NCBI RefSeq assembly: GCF_000277815.2
Contig: NC_018472.1
Span: forward strand, 1-64,000
Source: Encephalitozoon hellem ATCC 50504
Lineage: Eukaryota > Microsporidia > Unikaryonidae
Length of the DNA stretch: 64,000 nt
Direction: 5' to 3'
Shown: positions 27,260 to 35,677 of the stretch, piece by piece
Numbering within the stretch: position 1 is the first letter of the stretch
How the letters are laid out: every line of letters begins with the position of its first letter
The notes under the pieces: model-generated
What the model was told of the DNA's origin: nothing
The model's input: the letters and a program-made list of their open reading frames with translations, nothing else
Databases searched by the model: none
Position numbers and translations under genes: made by a program

Positions 27260-27541
27260 TACAGCAGACGTATAGCCAGATTGGGGTATTATATGACAAT
27301 TGATCTCAACTTTTACAGTACGTTCAAGGCCTAAAAATAAAATCTCCTTTATTTTTAATTTTATTTTTTGGTGTTAATACCTGGTTGAACTTAGGCTTTT
27401 TTTAATCAATAAAACGAATTTTTGATATTATTGTGCCTGATGCGTATACACCGGCAGTTGAGACCTGGTGATTTATAGCCGATGCCTAAAGAATTTGCTG
27501 AGCATCTCTGATTTCCGTTTAGGGAATATTTGAAAGTATAA

Positions 27542-28303
27542 ATGGCCGAAAAAAATTCGGCCCTCATGATGAAATCAAAGAGACTTTTGATTGCTAGTGC
27601 CTTTTTGCTTGTAATTGGGCTTACGATTTGGTATGCTATATATAATTTCTATTGCCTATTTATGAGTGATGAGGCTGCAAATTCGATATTTGATAAATCC
27701 AAGCTTAGAGGCAAGTTCGAGGATAGCGATAAGGTTATAGAAGGGCCAGATTTCTTCAGCTTTGTATATAAGTTCCTCTTGACTTTGGACGACAGCGTCA
27801 TAGGGGATTCGTGTGTCGAGGGAGTTTACGACAAGAATAGCATTTCTGAAAAGGAATCCTATCTCAAGGACGGACTCGAAATGGCTACCAAAACTCTCTT
27901 TAAGAACAGAAATGTAAAGAAGGATTTGGATGAAATTTTGGGATCAAGCATTTTTGATATTGTCGAGACTATGAAAAGGGAAGGCAAGGCCCAGGAATCT
28001 GAGGGTGCTGTCGAAGGGTTGAAGGACAACAGCCATATTGTCACTATGGTGTCCAAAGCCTTTATTTACACTCTTCTCAAGGAAAGGATAGACCCTTTGA
28101 AATATAATGTATATCTCGACAAGGTAAGAGGAGACTTCAATGAAAGCACCTTGGAGCACCTAAAGAGAATTGGTGCCTATGAGAAGATACTTGTTTTCCA
28201 AGGGGAAAGCGACTTCGCCATGGAGATTTATGACTACCTTCGTATTGTAATGTTCTCAACTAGTAAGCTTATTCCTGAGGGCCTTGCAGCCGTGAATAAT
28301 TGA
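27542..28303 (+). CDS. Single-pass membrane protein of unknown function (tandem paralogue B)
   Basis: 253 residues with a membrane anchor at about 15-38 (LIASAFLLVIGLTIWYAIY) after a basic head, and a helical charged remainder. It shares the segment order described for the gene at 26210 but is about 100 residues shorter, lacking the low-complexity insert and tail. 282 bp separate the two. ATG 27542 is the first in frame; later ATGs at codons 9 and 10 are possible. Function unknown. Confidence 0.75.
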   Translation: MAEKNSALMMKSKRLLIASAFLLVIGLTIWYAIYNFYCLFMSDEAANSIFDKSKLRGKFEDSDKVIEGPDFFSFVYKFLLTLDDSVIGDSCVEGVYDKNSISEKESYLKDGLEMATKTLFKNRNVKKDLDEILGSSIFDIVETMKREGKAQESEGAVEGLKDNSHIVTMVSKAFIYTLLKERIDPLKYNVYLDKVRGDFNESTLEHLKRIGAYEKILVFQGESDFAMEIYDYLRIVMFSTSKLIPEGLAAVNN

Positions 28304-28386
28304 ATTATTTGATTCTGATATTTAATTATCTTTATTTTCTTCTTTCGATTAATGTTTATTTTATTCTCCCTTGATACTAAATAAAG

Positions 28387-29604
28387 ATGTCAAAAATGTT
28401 GACAGAATATTCCGCTACAGTAGCAATGGTGACATCCATGATGGGCCCAAGCATATACTTCACTCCGGTTGCGTTCAGGTTTGTAGGATACGTTTATGGA
28501 TGGATCATTATCTTCATAGTTGCTGCACTTACGTCATTTTCTCTGTATTGTATATCATACTCTGCAATGAAAATGCCTGTAGGACCAACATATTCATCGC
28601 TGGGTGCTCACATATCTCCTAAGCTCAAGCATGTCCTCGATGCATTTGTCATTGTAAATAGTCTAACCGCAAATTTTTGTCTTTATAGGTATCTTTCGGA
28701 GTTGATTGTGGCTGCGTTTCCGACGCTACTGCTTGTCTTTCCAAGTTATGAGGCCGCTAGAAAAGGTGTTGTGGTTGCTCTTCTAGTTCCGTTTTTTATT
28801 CTTTCTTTTCATAAAAACCTCTCTAGCTTAAGATACATATCATTCGCAATGGTAATTTCCATTGTGTACTTCATTTTTCTTCTCATATCCTACAATCTTC
28901 TTTTCTACTCCGAGCATTTCACCCATGAGACGTCTCCTTCGGAAAGTAGATTCTCCTTTTCTATTCCGATCTTCATAACTGCAATGGCATGTCAATCAAA
29001 TATGGTGAAGGTTCTAGATGAGATGGCAAGCCATTCAATGAGAAAAGTCAAGTTTGTATCAATATGGAGTGGTGTTGGAGGTGGATTGATCTACGGGTTA
29101 ATAGGCCATCTTGGATATTCATTGTTTGGAGACGGGCTCAACGGAGACTTGCTAAGAATGTTTGCAGACAAAAACTCTGTGATAAATGCCCATCTAGCAA
29201 GAACTATTGATAGATATCTTATGTCTTCAAGGGTAGCTGTGTTTGGATCTATGCTGATCTTCATCGGGAGTTTTCCAATGCAGCTGAATCCACTAGTTAC
29301 CACTCTATTCAATGTCTTTCCAGAAAGTAGAAGAACAGAAAATATCCGGCTCCTTTTGATGACCTTTTTGATCTTGCTTTGCTTCTTGTTGGCTTTAATA
29401 AGAGATCTATCTGCAAGCCTTGTAATAAGCATAGCGGGTGCAACAATAACAAACTTCTTGTCATTTCTCTTCCCATTTCTCTTCTTTATATTGGCCAAGA
29501 AGAAACTCTCTTGCAGTACGTTTCTAGCTGCGCTATCAATGGCGGCTTGTGTTTCTAGCTCCATATACATGCTGTTCAATATAGCAAATAAAGGAAACGC
29601 CTAG
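28387..29604 (+). CDS. Amino acid transporter, AAAP/SLC38-type
   Basis: 405 residues with about eleven membrane segments and almost no extra-membrane domains. The first segment has the pattern of AAAP carriers (SATVAMVTSMMGPSIYFTPVAF), with PTYSSLG and LKHVLDAFVIVNSL after it. Mid-protein ACQSNMVKVLDEM corresponds to the CHxN...E segment of the family, and FPMQLNPL near 300 to the FP..L.P segment. It would move neutral amino acids across the plasma or vacuolar membrane; microsporidia depend on host amino acids. Substrate cannot be inferred. Confidence 0.85.
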   Translation: MSKMLTEYSATVAMVTSMMGPSIYFTPVAFRFVGYVYGWIIIFIVAALTSFSLYCISYSAMKMPVGPTYSSLGAHISPKLKHVLDAFVIVNSLTANFCLYRYLSELIVAAFPTLLLVFPSYEAARKGVVVALLVPFFILSFHKNLSSLRYISFAMVISIVYFIFLLISYNLLFYSEHFTHETSPSESRFSFSIPIFITAMACQSNMVKVLDEMASHSMRKVKFVSIWSGVGGGLIYGLIGHLGYSLFGDGLNGDLLRMFADKNSVINAHLARTIDRYLMSSRVAVFGSMLIFIGSFPMQLNPLVTTLFNVFPESRRTENIRLLLMTFLILLCFLLALIRDLSASLVISIAGATITNFLSFLFPFLFFILAKKKLSCSTFLAALSMAACVSSSIYMLFNIANKGNA

Positions 29605-29683
29605 CAATGTAACCTAGTTCCTTGATAAACGCATATACATCCAAGTTTTATTTAAAAGTTTAATAATTATAGGCAAGACATTT

Positions 29684-31156
29684 CTAGCTCCTAACAACCG
29701 GAGGTTCCCTAACTAATATCTTCTTTGGCCTTCCAGGGCCACGCTTGAGAAGGTTCCTGTCTGACTGGCACTTCACTGGCAGGTCTACGACAGGTGTTAT
29801 ATCTTTGAGCTTCAACAGTCTTGCCTTAGAATACAAGTCACTGACATATGAATACGGATCTTCTCCCAAATCAAGTATCTTCTTACAAGCATGGGGACAC
29901 GGTATTAGAAACTCCTGGAATCTTCCACATGTGCATGTCTGGTTCTCCAAATCGACATTGTAGGAAGCATCTGTAACATCTATAGACAAGTTTTTCTCTA
30001 TTCTACGTATGACATTGTTGCCAAACAAGTATTTCCCTTCCCCAAGAGGAGATTTTTTTCTCTGTTTCAAATTGTCGCTAGCTAGCTTCAAAATCGCACC
30101 AATGCAGTCAAAGAACGGAAGATTGAAAATCCCCAGCCCAATAAACTCGACATCGCATTCACTTGTATTTTGTAATCCAAGCATCTCTGTCTCACAGCAT
30201 CTCTTCAAATATTGCTTCTTATCTATAAAGCTAAGCTCGGGGCTGCTCCATTCCCTATCATTATTGCACTTATTCCATATATTTTCCACAGCATCAATAG
30301 ATTTTGTCTTGTTGTAGTAGAACTTACATATGTCACGGGTCTTCACGAAAAACTTTCTGTCCTTTTTCTTGAGAACATTGATAAGGTCAGCATCAAAATC
30401 TACAAGAAAGAACAGCTCTGGCATCGAATCGATAAAGTATCTAAAGGCACTCTCTTGGCACTCCAGATCCGAAACCACGCAGGAGTATATGATAGGAGAC
30501 CATGTGGGGTCCCGAAGAATTCCTAGAACAGCAAAGCCTTCTATCCTCTTGTATATCCTTATCTCAACAATTGGAACAAGGACATCGAGATATTCGGGAA
30601 AGGAGAAGAAGAACATCTTTTCTTGGCAATGGGAAACCGCACTGGGATTGAGCTCCAGAAACTCATGAGAAAATTCCTTAAGTGCTGCATCAAACAGCTC
30701 ATTCTTTCCGCCCTGCTCTAAAGGGCCCAAATTCATGTTTTCCTTCTCCATCTCGTTCTCCTGTCTCATAGCTTTCCACACAGAAAAATAACCCATCTTT
30801 ATATTCATACCCGCAAGAATAGACACAACTTCTCCTATTCTTGCATATCTATCCCCTATAGCCCTATACACCTCCATTCGGACCATTTCCTCTGGAGACC
30901 CATACTTAGATGTCACCGAAGGACACTTATGGGACAGTCTAATTCTCTTCACCACAAAAACCCCGTCCTTTTTTCTTAGTTGTGCAACAATCCTGGCTTC
31001 ACATCCAAACTCTTTTCTTCCCTTGCACAGTACGGCAACTGACTTAGGCGTCTCTTCAAGATCGTAGTTGAGATTGTTCTGTACCGCATGATTTACCAAA
31101 GCCTTCTCCGCCTCTTCCCTTGTAGGAAAGACATCGTTAACAGACAGCCCTTTCAT
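29684..31156 (-). CDS. Domesticated Mutator-like (MULE) transposase derivative with SWIM zinc finger and AT-hook
   Basis: 490 residues. N-terminal MuDR/FAR1-like module (about 1-100; VFPTREEAEKALVNHAV and a Cys/His pattern ending in LSHKCPS), a middle region placed like the MULE DDE domain (about 180-330), a SWIM zinc finger CTCGRFQEF...CPHAC (about 405-425) and an AT-hook KRGPGRPKK (about 471-479). In MULE enzymes the first catalytic Asp lies in a (V/L)DGT segment; here the matching region reads PIVEIRIYKR, so the first Asp is lost although FLVDFDAD could keep the second. No terminal inverted repeats are evident. This fits a host gene derived from a transposase, like plant FHY3/FAR1 DNA-binding regulators. 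Its target is unknown. Confidence 0.75.
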   Translation of the reverse strand: MKGLSVNDVFPTREEAEKALVNHAVQNNLNYDLEETPKSVAVLCKGRKEFGCEARIVAQLRKKDGVFVVKRIRLSHKCPSVTSKYGSPEEMVRMEVYRAIGDRYARIGEVVSILAGMNIKMGYFSVWKAMRQENEMEKENMNLGPLEQGGKNELFDAALKEFSHEFLELNPSAVSHCQEKMFFFSFPEYLDVLVPIVEIRIYKRIEGFAVLGILRDPTWSPIIYSCVVSDLECQESAFRYFIDSMPELFFLVDFDADLINVLKKKDRKFFVKTRDICKFYYNKTKSIDAVENIWNKCNNDREWSSPELSFIDKKQYLKRCCETEMLGLQNTSECDVEFIGLGIFNLPFFDCIGAILKLASDNLKQRKKSPLGEGKYLFGNNVIRRIEKNLSIDVTDASYNVDLENQTCTCGRFQEFLIPCPHACKKILDLGEDPYSYVSDLYSKARLLKLKDITPVVDLPVKCQSDRNLLKRGPGRPKKILVREPPVVRS

Positions 31157-31263
31157 TAAGGGGTTTACTATTCAACAGATTTTATTCTTATAACCGAAAG
31201 AACAACAGTGGTCCCTCCATCACTCCCGGCGCCACTCTTCAAAACATGAGCACAAAGAGTGTA

Positions 31264-31446
31264 TCAGGGTCTTTCATACTTGTTTTTATCCTTGTCTTTT
31301 CCCTTTGAGCAGTATATGCAGCATATTTTGCTCTTTTTCTTTCCCATCCCTTCATTATCAACAGTGTCCTTTGTCCAAGTCACGCGCTTTGGCTCTTTCT
31401 GCACCAGTTTAAGCTTCATTTTGGTCATGGTTATGGTGCTTGACAT
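31264..31446 (-). CDS. YPI1: Type 1 protein phosphatase inhibitor, YPI1/PPP1R11 family
   Basis: Only 60 residues, but it carries the whole family core: RVTW (21-24; the PP1-docking RVxW motif), [13 protein letters not shown] (28-40; family pattern VDNEhM.kkkSK) and CCIY (43-46; the family CCIY/F). A charged Lys/Asp tail follows. Human PPP1R11 has about 126 residues and yeast Ypi1 about 155, so this is close to a minimal form without the C-terminal metal-binding segment. It is expected to bind and regulate the PP1 catalytic subunit in the nucleus. It lies 107 bp upstream of the transposase-derived gene on the same strand. Confidence 0.82.
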   Translation of the reverse strand: MSSTITMTKMKLKLVQKEPKRVTWTKDTVDNEGMGKKKSKICCIYCSKGKDKDKNKYERP

Positions 31447-31580
31447 ATCCTAGGGCTTGTTTGGATTGAATAAAAATAATGCCAAAACCATCGACGTATC
31501 TTATTATTCTCTATCTATGGGCGTGAACTAAGCACCTTAGCAATTGTCATTTCTTCTCAGCTCAAAAAATTACCCACGCA

Positions 31581-33764
31581 ATGAGGGAGTACAAGCTGAA
31601 GACAGTAATTCCAACAGAGTCAGAGGCAAAGGGGCTTCATTATGATGGGGATGTGTATTTCTCAACAAACAACCATCTATTCAAGGCTTCTAAAGGGAGA
31701 TACACTAAGATATGCGATGTTGGGGGAACTATTACGGACTTCAGTATATGCGAGAAACTCTTCATAGTCACAGAAGAAAGAATGTATATGAACAACGAAA
31801 ATAAAATGGTAGGGTCCCTCAGAAAAAGATTCTCCTGCCTATCAGTCAGCAAGGATCTGATAGCCGCAGGATGCTCAAACATCCTAGAGATATGGCATGT
31901 TCCCAAGGAATTTAAGCTCCCGTTGTTTGATCTGCATTCAAGGAACCTTGGACACTTTTTGGATATCACAAGTGTTAAGTTCATAGATGATAGCACGGTA
32001 ATAACAACAAGCAGGGACTGTACTGTCCGCCTGTTAGACATTAAGGCCAATAGATCGCTTCGAATATGCACTACAATGAGCGTTCCGATGGCTGCATACT
32101 CCACAGATGAAGAGAAAAAGGAATTGGTTGTTGTGTGTGAGGATGGGACTCTACTATACTACGCAATAGAGGGCGAGAATATTTCCTCAAAAGGAATTGT
32201 TTATTTGAACTCAAAAGTCTTGGCCACTAGCTATAGCCAGGGTTTTTTAGCCATTTCACTCGATAGAGAATCTGAAGGGAATCTGCTTATTTACAGCGGG
32301 CAGGAGATAGTCCATTGTGCCACTGTGGAACACAAGATTCTAGACATGCGTCTGCACGGAGACACTATTGCTATAAAGGGCCCTGGATTTGTTGGCATAT
32401 ACAACTTGGCCATCAACCTGTTTGAATTTGAGTTGGAGCTTCCTCGAATAATATCCATGGACATAAAGAAAGAGATGATAGCTGTTGGATGTGCAGACAA
32501 GAAGGTGAGGATATACGATAAACAAAGATGCATTCACACATTTTCAGATTCAAACATTGCACATGCTATTTTCAATGTGCATATTCTCCAGAATTCTGTT
32601 TTGTGCCTGTGCCTAGACGGAAGAGTATCTATCTGGGATATGAAGAATGGTGTCTGCTATAGATCATTCCAGATTCCAGTGAAGATGTCGGCCTCAGAGA
32701 TCAGCGACGATAACCTTTTGTTGTTTATTGCAGACTTCAATAACTATTCCATAAGAGTTGTTGATCTTCAGAGAGGAAAGGAGATTGATGCTCTGAAAGG
32801 CCATGATGGCCCTGTATTCAAAATGAAATGGGATGGCGACTCTCTGTACACACTTTCTTATGATAATACAATTAGAAGATGGAATGTCTATTCCCAGACT
32901 GTCGAGGAATTGCAGATCAGGAAGATGGCCACAGGCTTTTCTGTGAGGAACCGTAAGCTCTGTGTATCTACAGTGAATGAGCTAACTATTTATGACTCTG
33001 ACTTCAATTACGAAAGGGAAATCAAAGTGTCCCTAAAGGCCAGAAAAAGAAATGAAGCCTTCATCAGCGAAAAGCCCGTAGAGAGTCTCGACTTCACATT
33101 TGACAACAGGTTTATAATTTCTGGAGGAGAGGCGAACACAATAAAGATAATATCAGCAGATTCGGGTGACGTTGTGCAGAAAGTGCGTGTCTCCGATAAC
33201 AGGGAGTGGGAAAACTATAAGGAGGTTCTTGGAAGGGAGTCTTGCAAACCTTTTGACAAGACAAGGATTATTGAAGCCCTAAAGATAGTTCACAGCAGTA
33301 GTCAAAGGGAGTTCTACGTTCTCACAAGAGAAGGCGTGAGCATATACGAGCCTTCATTCATCAAGTTTATGCCTCTTCATCTGGATGTGTCCTTAACCCC
33401 AGAGTCTATCAGAAAGTATTTGGACTGCGAAGAGTATTTGAAGGCAGCGATTGGATCCTTAAAGATTAATGAATACGAGATTATAAAAGAGGTCATAACA
33501 TCTTGCCCAGCCGACAAGATTGAGGGTGTAGTCAAGCATCTAGACACAACGCTGGTTGGGAACCTGCGGTCTGCAGTATCGAGAATGCTTGACAATTCGA
33601 TGTACCATTTTATAGCAATCAGATGGCTAAAGTTCATTGTTTTTTACTTTGGGTCTTTAGAGATGCAAGGAACAGACCTCCACAAAATTAAGAAGAATAT
33701 CGAATTGGCATTAAGGATGGGAAAATTGAACAAATCGATGTTACTTAATATCATCAAAAAATGA
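31581..33764 (+). CDS. PWP2: UTP-B component PWP2 (UTP1), WD40 protein of the small-subunit processome
   Basis: 727 residues. Two WD40 propellers occupy about 1-530: LGHFLDITSVKFIDDSTVITTSRDCTVRLLDI matches the PWP2 repeat beginning GH.DD(I/V)TS, and KGHDGPVFKMKW...LSYDNTIRRWNV is a classic repeat. The C-terminal part (about 555-727) is the Utp12-type helical domain with LHLDVSLTPESIRKYLD, which matches the DLDVDVTPE segment of PWP2. It acts in nucleolar processing of the 18S rRNA precursor. It is shorter than yeast PWP2 (923). CCC lies five bases before the ATG. UTP13, another UTP-B subunit, is about 2 kb away. Confidence 0.85.
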   Translation: MREYKLKTVIPTESEAKGLHYDGDVYFSTNNHLFKASKGRYTKICDVGGTITDFSICEKLFIVTEERMYMNNENKMVGSLRKRFSCLSVSKDLIAAGCSNILEIWHVPKEFKLPLFDLHSRNLGHFLDITSVKFIDDSTVITTSRDCTVRLLDIKANRSLRICTTMSVPMAAYSTDEEKKELVVVCEDGTLLYYAIEGENISSKGIVYLNSKVLATSYSQGFLAISLDRESEGNLLIYSGQEIVHCATVEHKILDMRLHGDTIAIKGPGFVGIYNLAINLFEFELELPRIISMDIKKEMIAVGCADKKVRIYDKQRCIHTFSDSNIAHAIFNVHILQNSVLCLCLDGRVSIWDMKNGVCYRSFQIPVKMSASEISDDNLLLFIADFNNYSIRVVDLQRGKEIDALKGHDGPVFKMKWDGDSLYTLSYDNTIRRWNVYSQTVEELQIRKMATGFSVRNRKLCVSTVNELTIYDSDFNYEREIKVSLKARKRNEAFISEKPVESLDFTFDNRFIISGGEANTIKIISADSGDVVQKVRVSDNREWENYKEVLGRESCKPFDKTRIIEALKIVHSSSQREFYVLTREGVSIYEPSFIKFMPLHLDVSLTPESIRKYLDCEEYLKAAIGSLKINEYEIIKEVITSCPADKIEGVVKHLDTTLVGNLRSAVSRMLDNSMYHFIAIRWLKFIVFYFGSLEMQGTDLHKIKKNIELALRMGKLNKSMLLNIIKK

Positions 33765-33868
33765 CATCACAGACTCTCCATACAATTGGTTGAGGAAGCA
33801 TGGCTCCACCCAATGGCTCGAGTGGTCTTTGAGACAAAAGAATATTAGAAGAAGAAAATAAATCTCCG

Positions 33869-34240
33869 ATGTGTTGTGGAACTGATCTCTGCTGCTTCTT
33901 TGGATGCAATTCTTCCTCCGAACAGGCAGATAAGCCGGAGGGGTATCCTGAGCCTCCAAGGAAGTTCCTATGCCCTTACTGTGGATACTTGACGAATTCC
34001 GAATATAGGCGTGATAAATACTCTTTCTGCATATGCTTTATTCCGTGCATTCCATGGGGGAACAGCTATCCATATCTTTCCTGTAGCCATTGCAAAAGAA
34101 ATTTAGGAAGCATTGGTGATTATAGATGCCAAAAGTGTGGGGTAGCTACAACGTTTGAGTCAAGCAATTGCCCTAATTGTGGAGAGGAAAAAGGAAATTC
34201 CAATTCAAGTGGAGGATATAGGAGATTAGATATAAGTTGA
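33869..34240 (+). CDS. Small zinc-ribbon protein (zinc_ribbon_15-like)
   Basis: 123 residues with 15 or more Cys. Visible pairs: MCCGTDLCCFFGC at the N-terminus (a possible lipidation or metal site), CPYCG (35-39), CSHCK near 72, CQKCG near 87 and CPNCG near 101. The pattern F.CPYCG....F.IPCIPW......CSHCK resembles a widespread eukaryotic zinc-ribbon family of unknown role. The Ser/Gly-rich tail is probably disordered. The family name is from memory and tentative. Confidence 0.7.
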   Translation: MCCGTDLCCFFGCNSSSEQADKPEGYPEPPRKFLCPYCGYLTNSEYRRDKYSFCICFIPCIPWGNSYPYLSCSHCKRNLGSIGDYRCQKCGVATTFESSNCPNCGEEKGNSNSSGGYRRLDIS

Positions 34241-34308
34241 GGTAAATGGAGTAGTGATTAAAGGCTTTATTATCCTACCTGTTTTTCTTTACTTCTAGTA
34301 GAAAAGAG

Positions 34309-35550
34309 CTAATTCTTCTGTAGAATATCTATTAGCGTCCTTACGGTTCCCACTAGGGCTGCACTTGTAAATATCATGGCAAGAATGCAGACTGCTGTAA
34401 AGAATCTAATCTTCTGAGATGCAAAGATATAGCATATAAACGGATGATATACCATTAGAGGAGTTACTCCTATCACGATCAATACCAAGTAGAAATGGAA
34501 AGATCCGATTACCTCGTTGAATAGGACTTGTATAAAAACCGCGCTCAGCATAAAGAGAGATAGCATCCACAGCCTGTTATCGCTTTCTGCATTCACCAAG
34601 TTCTTGAAGGACTCAATAAACCCATCAAACTGTATCACAAACAGCGAGATACATATGATAGGGATAAGTATGCACATAGCCTTGGTTGTGATGCAATACT
34701 TATCAATTGTATACTTTTTTAGGTAGTTGTTTAGTCTGGATGACTTGAGAAATATGAGGTTTAGGATGTCCAGAGAGTTGTGGCTCGACCTTATCCATCC
34801 TGCGGAATGTAATAGAATCAGATAAATTCCAGAAACAGCTAGCGTGGTAGAGATGGCCACATACTTACCATTCTCTCCATGTCCCGACGCTCCTACGATC
34901 TTTGCGCCTCCGGATATGAACTCCATTGTATAAAATGCTATAGTGGTTACCCAAAAGAATGACGGGAGCATGTTTCTTTGGAAGTACGATGGCTTTGGGA
35001 GGGCCGAGTTCATCCCCAAGAAGTATCCAATAACTAGAGCAGCTACAAACATAATGCTTGCAGATGCAGAGGCAACTAGAAATATCTTCCTAGTAAATGT
35101 GGAAAAGACATATAGAGTTAGACCCACCAGTGCTAATCCCAGCCCAAACAGTATCTTGTATATGGCCATCGACTTTCTTATTTCGTCCAAGAATGGAAAG
35201 TAGATGAAGAGCACGTTGAAAAACACATCCACAGTAATAAGAAGAGTTGTGTACTTCGAGGCCACAACAAACACATCAACGGCTTCCGATAAAAATCTTG
35301 AAAACCCCCTCGATATATCTCCCAAGGACTTCACATCCTCTTCGCCTCTTTTCTTTCCTACATACTCTATTATGTATAAAGATAGCCCTAGGAGTATTCC
35401 AGATGCAATTATTCCATAGGTATAATACTCTGTCCTTATCCCCTTTGTGAAATATGTGAGAGACAGGAACACAGGAATCAAAGGAGAGGTTCCAATTATC
35501 TTATAGGCCTGCCCAAGCGTGGAGCATACCCGGCTTCTTGTATTTTCCAT
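34309..35550 (-). CDS. Multi-pass membrane protein, possible amino acid/auxin permease-like transporter
   Basis: 413 residues from ATG 35550 (upstream the frame reaches only a TTG). About ten to eleven membrane segments fill the protein; the first follows a short basic head and the last ends eleven residues before the C-terminus. Length and topology resemble the AAAP carrier at 28387-29604, and a helix break with SFFWVTTIAFYTMEFISGGAKI mid-protein would fit, but I see no diagnostic motif. A transporter is likely; the family is not certain. Confidence 0.6.
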   Translation of the reverse strand: MENTRSRVCSTLGQAYKIIGTSPLIPVFLSLTYFTKGIRTEYYTYGIIASGILLGLSLYIIEYVGKKRGEEDVKSLGDISRGFSRFLSEAVDVFVVASKYTTLLITVDVFFNVLFIYFPFLDEIRKSMAIYKILFGLGLALVGLTLYVFSTFTRKIFLVASASASIMFVAALVIGYFLGMNSALPKPSYFQRNMLPSFFWVTTIAFYTMEFISGGAKIVGASGHGENGKYVAISTTLAVSGIYLILLHSAGWIRSSHNSLDILNLIFLKSSRLNNYLKKYTIDKYCITTKAMCILIPIICISLFVIQFDGFIESFKNLVNAESDNRLWMLSLFMLSAVFIQVLFNEVIGSFHFYLVLIVIGVTPLMVYHPFICYIFASQKIRFFTAVCILAMIFTSAALVGTVRTLIDILQKN

Positions 35551-35677
35551 GTGTTTATTCTGTGAGAACAATAATAAGAAGAACGTGAAACATGTATCAC
35601 TAATTCAATCAGTATATTGTTTCAAAGGTGGCCAACACCTTGTGCACCTTATATCAGAAGTAAAACGATCAACTAAC

